Counted from the first letter of the stretch, positions 1-6,857 are shown. The stretch is 34,543 nucleotides of DNA from Bacteroidales bacterium UBA4893 (GCA_002399025.1 DHCV01000003.1:2354-36896); one strand, 5' to 3'. Notes: generated from the sequence alone by a model not told the origin. A program made the numbers and translations.

Positions 1-24
1 CGGCTTGCCGCTTGCCTCAGCAAG
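1..24 (-). repeat. Double-hairpin module, copy 1 (cut by window start)
   Basis: Read on the minus strand this is CTTGC-TGAG-GCAAG followed by CGGC-AA-GCCG, two adjacent inverted repeats. It directly follows GGATTT (plus-strand 25-30). The window starts at its last stem base, so the 3' tail seen in other copies (ATAA) is missing. The flanking minus-strand sequence CCGTCGTGCGGGATTT recurs with one change before the copy at the far end of the window. See the copies at 2430, 3224, 3303, 21387 and 34513. Confidence 0.85.
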
Positions 25-89
25 AAATCCCGCACGACGGTAAGTAATCCCTTTTCTATTGTTATGTTGTGTGTTAAATTAACAACTAA

Positions 90-797
90 CTAAAACGAAA
101 TACTTGCATTTAAACCTATAGTTTGAGCTGTTTGATTATTTATATGTAAAATATTGTAATCAGGCGAAAAAGACAAGTATTTATTATTACCTAAATTAAT
201 ATCAACAAGAGCAGAGTTTCTATTCCTCATATTTATTTTATTTGCACTTTTATGAGCATCTACCATCCCAACAATCCAACAAACCAAAGAACTAACACAC
301 ACTGCTCCAAGAAAATATTCATAATTATCAGTAGGATAATATATTTGGTAGTAAAGTATTGATAAATTAACTGTTTCCCATAAAAAGAATCCTATACCTT
401 TTCCAGTTTGATTATTATAAAACTGACCACCTCCAGGAAACAATAAAGACATAAAAGTTGCTATCCCTGCATTTCTATAAGGTAATGTAGGTTGATATTC
501 ATAAACTTGGTAATTTGAGTTATTTTGTTCTTCCTTTTGCCCTACATTAACTTTTTCTACTTTTGGCTCTGAGTTGATTGTATTGTGACTTATGCTATTT
601 ATGTCACTTTTAGGTATTGAATATATTACTTCAGCATTTCTAATATCAATAAATGATTTGCTTTGTTTTACTATTTTGCCTGTGTAAACGGAACCATCCT
701 TTAAAACAATACTATCTTGAGTAATGTTTTGAGCACATAGGGTTTGTGCTGAAAATAACAAAAACCCTGCAAATAAAACTAATAATACTTTTCTCAT
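90..797 (-). CDS. DUF5683-like exported membrane protein
   Basis: The 235-residue product starts with a signal peptide (to about residue 22, ending LCAQ). A short beta-rich segment follows (DSIVLKDGSVYTGKIV, about residues 28-43), of the kind found in Bacteroidota proteins that begin with a 'LKDGS..G.I' strand. After a linker of about 35 residues comes a hydrophobic region with PYRNAG and FPGGGQFYN (about 106-130), then two or three membrane segments and a DAHKSANKIN motif. The P..A....FPG.GQ.YN plus D..SA..N pattern fits the DUF5683/TM2-like class of small membrane proteins; function is unknown. It stands alone, divergent from the next gene, with a -7-like box upstream. The family call is by pattern recall. 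Confidence 0.7.
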   Translation of the reverse strand: MRKVLLVLFAGFLLFSAQTLCAQNITQDSIVLKDGSVYTGKIVKQSKSFIDIRNAEVIYSIPKSDINSISHNTINSEPKVEKVNVGQKEEQNNSNYQVYEYQPTLPYRNAGIATFMSLLFPGGGQFYNNQTGKGIGFFLWETVNLSILYYQIYYPTDNYEYFLGAVCVSSLVCWIVGMVDAHKSANKINMRNRNSALVDINLGNNKYLSFSPDYNILHINNQTAQTIGLNASISF

Positions 798-855
798 GAT
801 ATTGTAGATTTAATGGGTTAATTGTGGTGTTTTCTATTCCACTTTTTGAACACTG

Positions 856-863
856 CAAATGTA
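856..863 (-). promoter_or_regulatory. Candidate -7 box for the DUF5683-like gene
   Basis: On the minus strand this reads TACATTTG, an exact match to the Bacteroidota -7 consensus TAnnTTTG, 58 nt before the start codon. No TTG lies at the expected -33 spacing, so the call rests on the -7 box alone. Confidence 0.4.
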
Positions 864-968
864 CAAATGAATAATGGAATAAAAAAATAAATTGACAAAA
901 AAATTAAAAAACAACATCACTCTATAAGTATTCTTTGTAATTTAGCATCATAAAAAAATAATTTGATT

Positions 969-1673
969 ATGAAATATAAGTTTTTTACAGAGGAAGAAGC
1001 AAATTACATTTCTGAAATGTGCAAAGGCACAAATACTATAAGGAAAAATAGGTTTGAAGAAGAGTTTTATAAATTGCATTATGATGAATTGATTAAACAA
1101 AGAAGAGGTGAGGAATGGATAAAGGATGCAGAAAAGAAAAAGGATTTGACAGATAATCAGTTTTTGAAAATAAAAGTCAATGCATTGAATTATGGGATTG
1201 GATGTCTGAATTATTTTAATGATAATGATATTGATTATAGGAAGGATATATTAAAAGATATAGCAGGTAATTTTTATAAAGAAGATGAGAATTACATTAA
1301 GCTTTTGTCTTATATTTTATTTTCTAAAAGTTCACAAAGAATTGATAATATAGATACATTGGATTTATTTATTGATGAACTCACAGGAATATTAAACTAT
1401 AAAGATTTAAGAAAATGTTACATTGAAAACTATGAATTTCGAAAAGGAGTAGAACTTAAAGAGAAGGGAGAGAAGGGAGAGAAGATGGAATACCATAAAC
1501 TATTTGTTGACTTATCTTCTGAAGAATGGGGAGAAATATTTGGTATTTTTATGAAATTAACAAGTACTACTTACTTCGGCGAAAGCATATCTGTTAAAAA
1601 GAAAAAAATTAAGGAATATTGCGATGAAAAAGATTACGATTTTTTAACGGCTCTACGAGAAATATTAGAGTAG
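969..1673 (+). CDS. Hypothetical cytosolic protein
   Basis: I do not recognise this 234-residue protein. The start is placed at the ATG at 969 (MKYKFFTEEEANYISEMCKG); an upstream TTG at 963 in the same frame is less likely. There is no signal peptide, lipobox or membrane segment. The sequence is highly charged, rich in K, E, D, I and Y, and looks largely alpha-helical. A short lysine/glutamate tract (KEKGEKGEK) near residue 165 comes from a near-tandem GAGAAGGGA repeat. The stop codon abuts the remnant of a lipoprotein gene (1673-1831) that reads in another frame, so this gene may have been placed here by the event that removed the front of that gene. Orphan in an accessory zone; function unknown. 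Confidence 0.55.
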   Translation: MKYKFFTEEEANYISEMCKGTNTIRKNRFEEEFYKLHYDELIKQRRGEEWIKDAEKKKDLTDNQFLKIKVNALNYGIGCLNYFNDNDIDYRKDILKDIAGNFYKEDENYIKLLSYILFSKSSQRIDNIDTLDLFIDELTGILNYKDLRKCYIENYEFRKGVELKEKGEKGEKMEYHKLFVDLSSEEWGEIFGIFMKLTSTTYFGESISVKKKKIKEYCDEKDYDFLTALREILE

Positions 1674-1831
1674 GAGATTATATTGGAGTAAGGTTTAAGG
1701 GTACAGATTGTTACTATTATGGCTGGATTAAGGTTGGCTATGTGTCTAAATTCAAAATTTATTCTTTCTATTTGTATAAGGGCGTTAATGATCCAGTTTA
1801 TGCAGGAGTAAGAAATCCTGATTGTAATTAA
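1673..1831 (+). pseudogene. C-terminal remnant of a lipoprotein paralogous to 2663-3193
   Basis: Translating from 1673 gives a stretch beginning GDYIGVRFKGTDCYYYGWIK and ending YAGVRNPDCN, then TAA. It aligns along its whole length with the last 55 residues of the lipoprotein at 2663-3193 (GEYFGVRIMHGDCSYYGWVK ... YAGMKNYECN), roughly half identical by eye. The frame stays open back to 1628 but has no start codon, signal peptide or lipobox. The N-terminal two thirds are missing, so this is a truncated gene. It lies between the stop of the preceding gene and a lipoprotein gene 15 nt downstream. Confidence 0.8.
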
Positions 1832-1832
1832 G

Positions 1833-1840
1833 AAAGGAGG
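1833..1840 (+). promoter_or_regulatory. Shine-Dalgarno sequence, unusual for this phylum
   Basis: AAAGGAGG lies 6 nt before the ATG at 1847, a near-perfect anti-16S complement. Almost every other gene here has only A/T-rich sequence before its start, as expected for Bacteroidota, which mostly do not use this signal. It supports the 1847 start. Confidence 0.6.
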
Positions 1841-1846
1841 CGTTTT

Positions 1847-2338
1847 ATGAATAAGAATTTAAATTTAATTTTATCAATTTTTGCTTTGGCAATAGTATTT
1901 ATATTCTCTTCTTGTGATATTGATGATGAGGGTTCAGGATTTACTGATGCAACTTATGGCAATTCTCCAGAGAGTTTTATTTCAGCACGTTTATGCAGGG
2001 ATAATCAAGGTGATTATAATCGCTGTATTACTTTTAATAACGGAAGATTTAGTGACCCTGTATTTCGTCTTCCTCAAGAAACCTTAGACACCACTTCATA
2101 CACTTACCTCAAAACAGGGGATAGTTCTGCCACCTTAAAAACCTTCTTTATTATATCTGACCCGTTGTATCATTCAAAGCGTGTTTATAATGATGTTTAT
2201 GAGCTTATTTTTTCAACTGATACAAGTGGAGTTTACACTATGACGAATAAGCGTATTGTTTTTCATGATGATGATTCTGATACTAATTATTATCAAAATG
2301 AATATCATGGAACATTTTTATTCAAAATATTACAGTAG
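1847..2338 (+). CDS. Small lipoprotein, unknown function
   Basis: The 163-residue product has an N-terminal hydrophobic segment ending in the lipobox FSSC (Cys about residue 23), followed by acidic residues (DIDDEG), so it is predicted to be a lipidated envelope protein. The mature part is beta-rich. The stretch TTSYTYLKTGDSSATLKTFF, then DVYELIFSTDTSGVYTMTN and a final GTFLF strand, resembles a repetitive beta-sandwich or lipocalin-like fold seen in secreted proteins of several phyla. I cannot assign a function. The gene follows a degraded lipoprotein gene with 15 nt between them and has a strong Shine-Dalgarno sequence, so it probably once sat in one transcript with that gene. Confidence 0.75.
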   Translation: MNKNLNLILSIFALAIVFIFSSCDIDDEGSGFTDATYGNSPESFISARLCRDNQGDYNRCITFNNGRFSDPVFRLPQETLDTTSYTYLKTGDSSATLKTFFIISDPLYHSKRVYNDVYELIFSTDTSGVYTMTNKRIVFHDDDSDTNYYQNEYHGTFLFKILQ

Positions 2339-2360
2339 GGTTGTTTAGATGTTTAGTTGT

Positions 2361-2541
2361 TTCTTTTGTCCACGAATTGCACTAATTTGCACGAATTTTT
2401 TTCTTTTTATCATTATCAGAATCAGGATTCTTGCTAAGGCAAGCGGCAAGCCGATAATACAAGATTAAAGGATTAACTTGATTGTTTACTTAATTGAAAT
2501 CCTATCAATCTCTAAATCCTGTAAATACTGATTCAGACAAA
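2361..2541 (+). repeat. Compound dispersed repeat, copy A (uninterrupted)
   Basis: This fills most of the 324-nt gap between two lipoprotein genes. An 18-nt piece (2361-2378) plus a 163-nt piece (2379-2541) recur at 3206-3414, with 2 mismatches in the 163 nt. It contains two repeat sub-families: CCACGAATTGCACTAATTTG, and the CAGGATT / AAAGGATT / AATCCTG type. An 18-bp perfect inverted repeat, TTATCAGAATCAGGATTC at 2413-2430 and its complement at 2543-2560, brackets the core and gives it a MITE-like look. A fragment CCACGAATT recurs just outside at 2572. A double-hairpin module sits inside at 2430. Confidence 0.9.
2430..2457 (+). repeat. Double-hairpin module, copy 2
   Basis: Directly after CAGGATT comes CTTGC-TAAG-GCAAG, then CGGC-AA-GCCG, then ATAA. 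Removing these 28 nt restores a continuous CAGGATTTACAAGATTAAAG, the normal phrase of the host repeat. No target duplication is visible. Confidence 0.85.
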
Positions 2542-2617
2542 AGAATCCTGATTCTGATAAGAGTGAAAAGTTCCACGAATTTCTTACTTTTATATATTAA
2601 TTTTTAAATTATTATTG

Positions 2618-2625
2618 TAAGTTTG
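2618..2625 (+). promoter_or_regulatory. Candidate -7 box for the lipoprotein gene at 2663
   Basis: TAAGTTTG matches TAnnTTTG exactly and lies 37 nt before the ATG. The expected TTG at about -33 is absent from the AT-rich sequence upstream. Confidence 0.45.
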
Positions 2626-2662
2626 CAGTGTTCAATTTTCATTAACTTTAAATTATGTTATT

Positions 2663-3193
2663 ATGAAAAAGTTATTTCTTTATCCTTTAATGTTATGCAT
2701 AGCCTTATGTTTTAGTGGATGTAAAGATAAGGATTCTTGCAAAGATTGTATTGGCTGTTGTTCTTATAATAGTTTTTCTCCTGCTTTGGAGTTGATTGAT
2801 GAAATTGAATTGGATTTGGATGAGGATGGGAAGATTGATATTTTGATTAAGCAAGATAGTTTGGCTGTTACCATTAAAGGAATGAACTCCAATGTTAGTA
2901 TTTTAACTGGTTATCAGCCTTATACTATGCCTTTTGTTGTGTTTACGGAAAGAGCTCCTATTGGTGAGTCTGAGTCTTGGCATTCTTCTTTTACTTCTTT
3001 TTATTATCAAGGTATTTCTAATCTTGGAGAGTATTTTGGGGTGAGGATTATGCATGGGGATTGCTCTTATTATGGTTGGGTGAAGGTTGGTTTTGAATTG
3101 CCTTATTTTAGTGATTTTAAGGTGTATGAGATGTATTTTTATAAGGGGCTAACTAAAGTGTATGCAGGAATGAAAAATTATGAGTGTAATTAA
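2663..3193 (+). CDS. Cysteine-containing lipoprotein, unknown function
   Basis: The 176-residue product has a short signal peptide with the lipobox FSGC (Cys about residue 20), then a cysteine-rich start of the mature protein (KDKDSCKDCIGCC). A segment DLDEDGKIDILI (about 51-62) resembles the calcium-binding-like 'D.D.DG..D' loops common in secreted Bacteroidota proteins. The C-terminal part (GEYFGVR...DCSYYGWVKVGF ... YFYKGLTKVYAG) resembles the 'YGW..V' ending of exported beta-sandwich proteins. Role unknown. A truncated paralogue lies at 1673-1831. The gene is flanked on both sides by nearly identical compound repeats (2361-2541 and 3206-3414), so it sits in a segment that recombination could excise or amplify. 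Confidence 0.75.
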   Translation: MKKLFLYPLMLCIALCFSGCKDKDSCKDCIGCCSYNSFSPALELIDEIELDLDEDGKIDILIKQDSLAVTIKGMNSNVSILTGYQPYTMPFVVFTERAPIGESESWHSSFTSFYYQGISNLGEYFGVRIMHGDCSYYGWVKVGFELPYFSDFKVYEMYFYKGLTKVYAGMKNYECN

Positions 3194-3223
3194 AAAAGTA
3201 GGCTTTTCTTTTGTCCACGAATT

Positions 3224-3251
3224 CTTGCTTAGGCAAGCGGCAAGCCGATAA
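3224..3251 (+). repeat. Double-hairpin module, copy 3 (precise insertion)
   Basis: After CCACGAATT comes CTTGC-TTAG-GCAAG, CGGC-AA-GCCG, ATAA, then GCACTAATTTG. Copy A of the host repeat has CCACGAATTGCACTAATTTG without a gap, so both borders are known to the base. There is no target-site duplication. Only the loop differs from the neighbouring module (TTAG instead of TAAG). Confidence 0.92.
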
Positions 3252-3302
3252 GCACTAATTTGCACGAATTTTTTTCTTTTTATCATTATCAGAATCAGGA
3301 TT

Positions 3303-3330
3303 CTTGCTAAGGCAAGCGGCAAGCCGATAA
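3303..3330 (+). repeat. Double-hairpin module, copy 4
   Basis: Identical to the module at 2430 and in the same place within the duplicated compound repeat, so it was duplicated with its host and is not an independent insertion. Confidence 0.85.
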
Positions 3331-3423
3331 TACAAGATTAAAGGATTAACTTGATTGTTTACTTAATTGAAATCCTATAAATCTCTAAATCCTGTAAATC
3401 CTGATTCAGACAAACTAATCAAA

Positions 3424-3495
3424 CCCCTCAACCCCTCAACTCCTCAACCCCTAAACCCCTCAACTCCTCAACACCTCAACACCTCAACCCCTAAA
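3424..3495 (+). repeat. 8-nt tandem repeat (CCCCTCAA)n
   Basis: Nine consecutive 8-nt units vary around CCCCTCAA (CTCCTCAA, CACCTCAA, CCCCTAAA). The array is strongly C-rich and G-free on this strand. It lies between the compound repeat and the pepD promoter. The apparent reading frame through it (Pro/Ser/Thr/Leu/Asn repeats) follows from the repeat and is not a gene. Confidence 0.9.
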
Positions 3496-3511
3496 CATTT
3501 TCAAAATTTCC

Positions 3512-3541
3512 TTGTCCTTCTAAAAAAAATCTGTATCTTTG
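3512..3541 (+). promoter_or_regulatory. Promoter of the pepD operon
   Basis: TTG at 3512-3514 and TATCTTTG at 3534-3541 are separated by 19 nt, the layout of a Bacteroidota sigma-ABfr promoter (-33 TTG, -7 TAnnTTTG). The predicted transcript starts about 30-35 nt before the ATG at 3584. Confidence 0.75.
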
Positions 3542-3583
3542 AAATCTTAATTCTATTGGTTTTAATTTAAAAAATATACTGTT

Positions 3584-5032
3584 ATGAACAATGATTTAAT
3601 GGCTTTAGAGCCTAAGAAAGTATTTGAATTCTTTGCTGAAATATTGCAAATTCCTCGTCCTTCTAAGAAGGAAGATAAGATTATTGAGTACCTTTTGAAA
3701 TGGGGTAATGATAGAAAATTGGAAACTTTAAGAGATGATATTGGCAATGTTTTGATTAGAAAGCCTGCCACTAAGGGCTTTGAGGCTAAGCCTTGGGTTT
3801 GTTTGCAATCTCATATGGATATGGTTTGTGAAAAGAATAGTGATAAGGTGTTTGATTTTGAGAAAGATGCTATTGAAACATATATTGAAGATGGTTGGTT
3901 GAAAGCAAAAGGAACTACTCTTGGTGCTGATGATGGTATTGGTATGGCTATGGCTTTAGCTATTTTGGATAGTGATGATATTGAGCATGGAAATATTGAG
4001 TGCTTGTTTACTGTTGATGAAGAAACTGGACTTTCTGGTGCTGAGGCTCTTAGTGAGGATTTCTTAAATAGCAGAATTTTGATTAATTTAGATTCTGAAG
4101 ATGAGGGCGAACTCTTTATTGGATGTGCTGGAGGAAAAGATACTATGGGTAAAATTCCTTATGAATTGGAGCCATCACCTGAAGGAAAGGCTTACAAGAT
4201 TTCTGTTTTTGGAGGCAAGGGAGGTCATTCAGGAGATGATATTAACAAAGGTTTGGCTAATGCTAATAAGGTTTTAAATCGTATTCTTTGGACTTTAAAC
4301 GACACTATGGATTATGCTCTTGCAAGCTTTGAGGGTGGTAATCTTAGAAATGCAATTGCAAGAGAGGCTAATGCTGTTGTGGTTGTTGATGATGAGGATG
4401 CTAAGGAAATGATTGAAATGGTGAAGAAATATAATGAAGATATTCGTTTTGAGTTCCGTTCCACAGAGCCTAATCTTGGAGTTAAGATTGAGGAGGTTGA
4501 ACGTCCAAAAGAAGTTATTGACCCAATGACTCAAGAGGACTTATTGAATGTTCTTTATGCTATTCCTCATGGAGTTTTGTCTATGAGCAGGGAGATTCCT
4601 AATTTTGTGGAAACATCAACCAATTTAGCATCAGTTAAGATGGTGGATAATTGTTTTGTTATTGCAACTTCTCAACGTTCTTCCATTGAAACAGCTAAAG
4701 AAGCAGCTTGCGATAGAAATGAAGCTTGTTTGCGTTTGGTGGGTGCTGATGTAACTCATGGTGATGGTTATCCTGGTTGGGTTCCTAATCCTCAAAGCAA
4801 AATTCTTAAGATTGCAGAGCAAAGCTATGAAAAACTATTTGGCAAAAAACCAATTGTAAGAGCCATTCATGCAGGATTGGAATGTGGGCTTATTGGAGAA
4901 AAATATAAAGGAATGGATATGATTTCTTTTGGACCAACTCTTCGTGGAGTACATTCTCCTGATGAAAAATTAGAGATAAAGACTGTTGAGATGTGTTGGA
5001 GACATACTTTAGATATATTGAAAAACGTTTAG
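3584..5032 (+). CDS. pepD: Aminoacyl-histidine dipeptidase (M20 family)
   Basis: This cytosolic zinc dipeptidase hydrolyses Xaa-His and other dipeptides. At 482 residues it has the usual length for PepD. The M20 metal and catalytic motifs are all visible: LQSHMDMVCE (metal His77, Asp79), GTTLGADDGIGMA (bridging Asp near 116), DEETGLSGA (catalytic Glu146/metal Glu147), INLDSEDEGELFIGCAGG (Asp170) and the C-terminal RGVHSPDE (metal His about 462). The middle holds the lid/dimerisation domain with GGKGGHSGDDI. No signal peptide is present. It is the first gene of a co-directional run with a good promoter just upstream, and is followed after 27 nt by the mini SPFH-like gene. Peptide use fits a proteolytic lifestyle shared with the Xaa-Pro aminopeptidase downstream. 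Confidence 0.95.
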   Translation: MNNDLMALEPKKVFEFFAEILQIPRPSKKEDKIIEYLLKWGNDRKLETLRDDIGNVLIRKPATKGFEAKPWVCLQSHMDMVCEKNSDKVFDFEKDAIETYIEDGWLKAKGTTLGADDGIGMAMALAILDSDDIEHGNIECLFTVDEETGLSGAEALSEDFLNSRILINLDSEDEGELFIGCAGGKDTMGKIPYELEPSPEGKAYKISVFGGKGGHSGDDINKGLANANKVLNRILWTLNDTMDYALASFEGGNLRNAIAREANAVVVVDDEDAKEMIEMVKKYNEDIRFEFRSTEPNLGVKIEEVERPKEVIDPMTQEDLLNVLYAIPHGVLSMSREIPNFVETSTNLASVKMVDNCFVIATSQRSSIETAKEAACDRNEACLRLVGADVTHGDGYPGWVPNPQSKILKIAEQSYEKLFGKKPIVRAIHAGLECGLIGEKYKGMDMISFGPTLRGVHSPDEKLEIKTVEMCWRHTLDILKNV

Positions 5033-5059
5033 ATTGATAATTAAAAAAATAAGAGTATT

Positions 5060-5464
5060 ATGTTTAAAATAAACTATAAGCACATATTGTTAACTGTTAT
5101 AGTTATTCTTGCTTTTGTACTTGTTTTAATGTTTGGAATGCCTGTTTATAGGGTATGGCAACAAGAAATGAGAGGAAAGGCTGAATTTGCACAAGCAGAA
5201 CAAAATAGGAAAATTAAGGTAGAGGAAGCAAGAGCTAACCTTGAAGCAGAAAAACTTAATGCATTGGCAGAAGTTGAAAGAGCAAGAGGAGCAGCTGAGG
5301 CTATTAAGATTGAAAATGGAACTCTTACAGATAGATATATTCAGTATCTTTGGGTAAGAAATCAAAACAATTTGAGTGATAAAACAGTTATTTACATTCC
5401 AACTGAAGGAAATTTGCCTATTATGGAAGCTGGAAGATTTATTAAGAATAATTTAAACCAATAG
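5060..5464 (+). CDS. Mini SPFH/HflC-like membrane protein
   Basis: The 134-residue product has one N-terminal membrane helix (about residues 8-30) and then a strongly helical, Ala/Glu-rich stretch, including ANLEAEKLNALAEVERARGA (about 59-78), of the type found in the coiled-coil half of prohibitin/HflC (SPFH) proteins. A conserved-looking tail follows (LTDRYIQYLWVRNQN...VIYIPTEGNLPIMEAGRF). The SPFH head domain itself is missing, so it is far shorter than true HflC or stomatin (about 300 residues). Similar short proteins occur in Bacteroidota and some of their phages, often as lipoproteins; this one has no lipobox. It lies 27 nt after pepD and 3 nt before the next gene, so it is co-transcribed. 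Role unknown; membrane scaffold or protease cofactor is only a guess. Confidence 0.7.
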   Translation: MFKINYKHILLTVIVILAFVLVLMFGMPVYRVWQQEMRGKAEFAQAEQNRKIKVEEARANLEAEKLNALAEVERARGAAEAIKIENGTLTDRYIQYLWVRNQNNLSDKTVIYIPTEGNLPIMEAGRFIKNNLNQ

Positions 5465-5467
5465 AAT

Positions 5468-6856
5468 ATGTTTAGTAAAAGCACCTACGTTAATCGTAGA
5501 AAACAATTAGCAAATGATATAAAAGATGGTTTGATTTTGATTTTAGGAAATTCAGACTCACCATTCAATTACACAGCAAATATTTATACTTTCCGTCAAG
5601 ACTCATCTTTTCGCTATTTCTTTGAATATAACCTTCAAGACCTTGCAGGAGTGATTGATGCAAACACAGGAGAGGATTATTTATTTGGTGATGATGTTGA
5701 AATAGATGATATTATATGGACTGGTCCTGTTGCTTCCGTTAGAGATAGAGCCGATTTGATTGGAGTTAAGAATAGTGGAAATAGGAAAGACCTTGCCAAT
5801 CTTTTGGAACAAGCCATTTTGCAAGAAAGAAAAATACATTTCCTTCCTCCTTATAGGGCTGATAATAGAAATTTACTTTCTTCTCTTTTGCATATTAAGA
5901 AAGACCATGTTGAAAAATTTGCTTCTCTTGAACTTCGTAAAGCAATAGTTAAACAACGTTCAATTAAGTCTTTGGAAGAGATTGCAGAGATAGAAAAAGC
6001 AATTGAAACAGCTTACAAAATGCATACAACTATGATGCGTATGGCAAAAAATCTTAATACTTACGAGTATGAAATTGCTGGCATTATGGAAGGTATTGCT
6101 TTAAGTGGAGGTGGTCCTGTTTCATTCCCAATCATTCTTACAACTCATGGAGAAATTCTTCATGGACACGACCATAGCCTAAAGTTAAATGAAGGTAGAA
6201 TGTTGGTTTCTGATGCTGGTTGTGAAACTCCAAGTGGATATTGTTCCGATATAACAAGGTCAGTGCCTTGTGGAGGTAAGTTTAATGAAAGACAAAAGGC
6301 TGTTTATGAAGCTGTACTGAATGCTAATTTAATTGCTCAAAAATCCATTAAGCCAGGCATTGAATATAAGGAAATTCATCTTAAAGCTGTTAAAGAATTG
6401 GGTGAAGGCTTAAAAGCAATTGGATTAATGAAAGGTGATATTGAAGAAGCTGTTAAGGAAGGAGCAATGGGATTGTTTATGCCTCATGGCTTAGGTCATA
6501 TGATGGGAATGGATGTTCATGATATGGAAAACTTTGATGAAACCATTGTTGGCTATGATGAAAAGACTTCTCGTTCAAATCAATTTGGACTTCGTTCATT
6601 GCGTTTTGGAAGAAAATTAGAGCCAGGACATGTTATTACCAATGAGCCAGGATGCTATTTTATTCCTGCATTAATTGATAAATTTAAAGCAGAAAAGAAA
6701 TTCCTTTCATTTGTTAACTATAAAGAACTTGAGTCTTATAAAGACTTTGGAGGAATTAGAATTGAAGATGATATTTTGGTTACAGAAAAATCAAGCAGAG
6801 TTTTAGGCACACCAATTCCTAAGACAGTAAAAGAGATTGAAGAAATAATGTCATAA
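5468..6856 (+). CDS. pepP: Xaa-Pro aminopeptidase (M24B family)
   Basis: This enzyme removes an N-terminal residue that precedes proline. The 462-residue cytosolic protein has an N-terminal creatinase/AMP_N domain (about 1-165) and a C-terminal pita-bread catalytic domain. Metal ligands can be placed: Asp249 and Asp261 in LVSDAGCETPSGYCSDITRS, His344 in PHGLGHMMGMDVHD, Glu393 in TNEPGCYF and Glu433 in GGIRIEDDILVT. The two aspartates are one residue further apart than in E. coli PepP because of a Pro-Ser insertion. The catalytic histidine region (ILHGHDHS) is also present. It starts 3 nt after the mini SPFH-like gene and ends 1 nt before the T9SS plug gene, so it lies inside a tight operon. 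The PepP name is by family; substrate range cannot be read from sequence. Confidence 0.93.
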   Translation: MFSKSTYVNRRKQLANDIKDGLILILGNSDSPFNYTANIYTFRQDSSFRYFFEYNLQDLAGVIDANTGEDYLFGDDVEIDDIIWTGPVASVRDRADLIGVKNSGNRKDLANLLEQAILQERKIHFLPPYRADNRNLLSSLLHIKKDHVEKFASLELRKAIVKQRSIKSLEEIAEIEKAIETAYKMHTTMMRMAKNLNTYEYEIAGIMEGIALSGGGPVSFPIILTTHGEILHGHDHSLKLNEGRMLVSDAGCETPSGYCSDITRSVPCGGKFNERQKAVYEAVLNANLIAQKSIKPGIEYKEIHLKAVKELGEGLKAIGLMKGDIEEAVKEGAMGLFMPHGLGHMMGMDVHDMENFDETIVGYDEKTSRSNQFGLRSLRFGRKLEPGHVITNEPGCYFIPALIDKFKAEKKFLSFVNYKELESYKDFGGIRIEDDILVTEKSSRVLGTPIPKTVKEIEEIMS

Positions 6857-6857
6857 G

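Larger units (their letters stand above)
3206..3414 (+). repeat. Compound dispersed repeat, copy B (interrupted)
   Basis: This is the second copy of the repeat at 2361-2541. Bases 3206-3223 match 2361-2378 exactly and 3252-3414 match 2379-2541 with 2 differences. Between the two parts lie 28 extra nucleotides (3224-3251), a double-hairpin module. Unlike copy A, the right-hand inverted-repeat arm is missing and is replaced by an 8-nt tandem repeat. Together with the features at 3224, 3303, 3424 and 3512 it accounts for most of the 390-nt gap before pepD. Confidence 0.9.

Noticed and set aside
963..968. TTG start for the gene at 969
   Set aside because: The ATG at 969 in the same frame is only two codons further and is the more usual start.
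3367..3570. Open frame of 67 codons with Asn-Pro-Ser-Thr-Pro repeats
   Set aside because: It is produced by the 8-nt CCCCTCAA satellite and the compound repeat, and it overlaps the pepD promoter.
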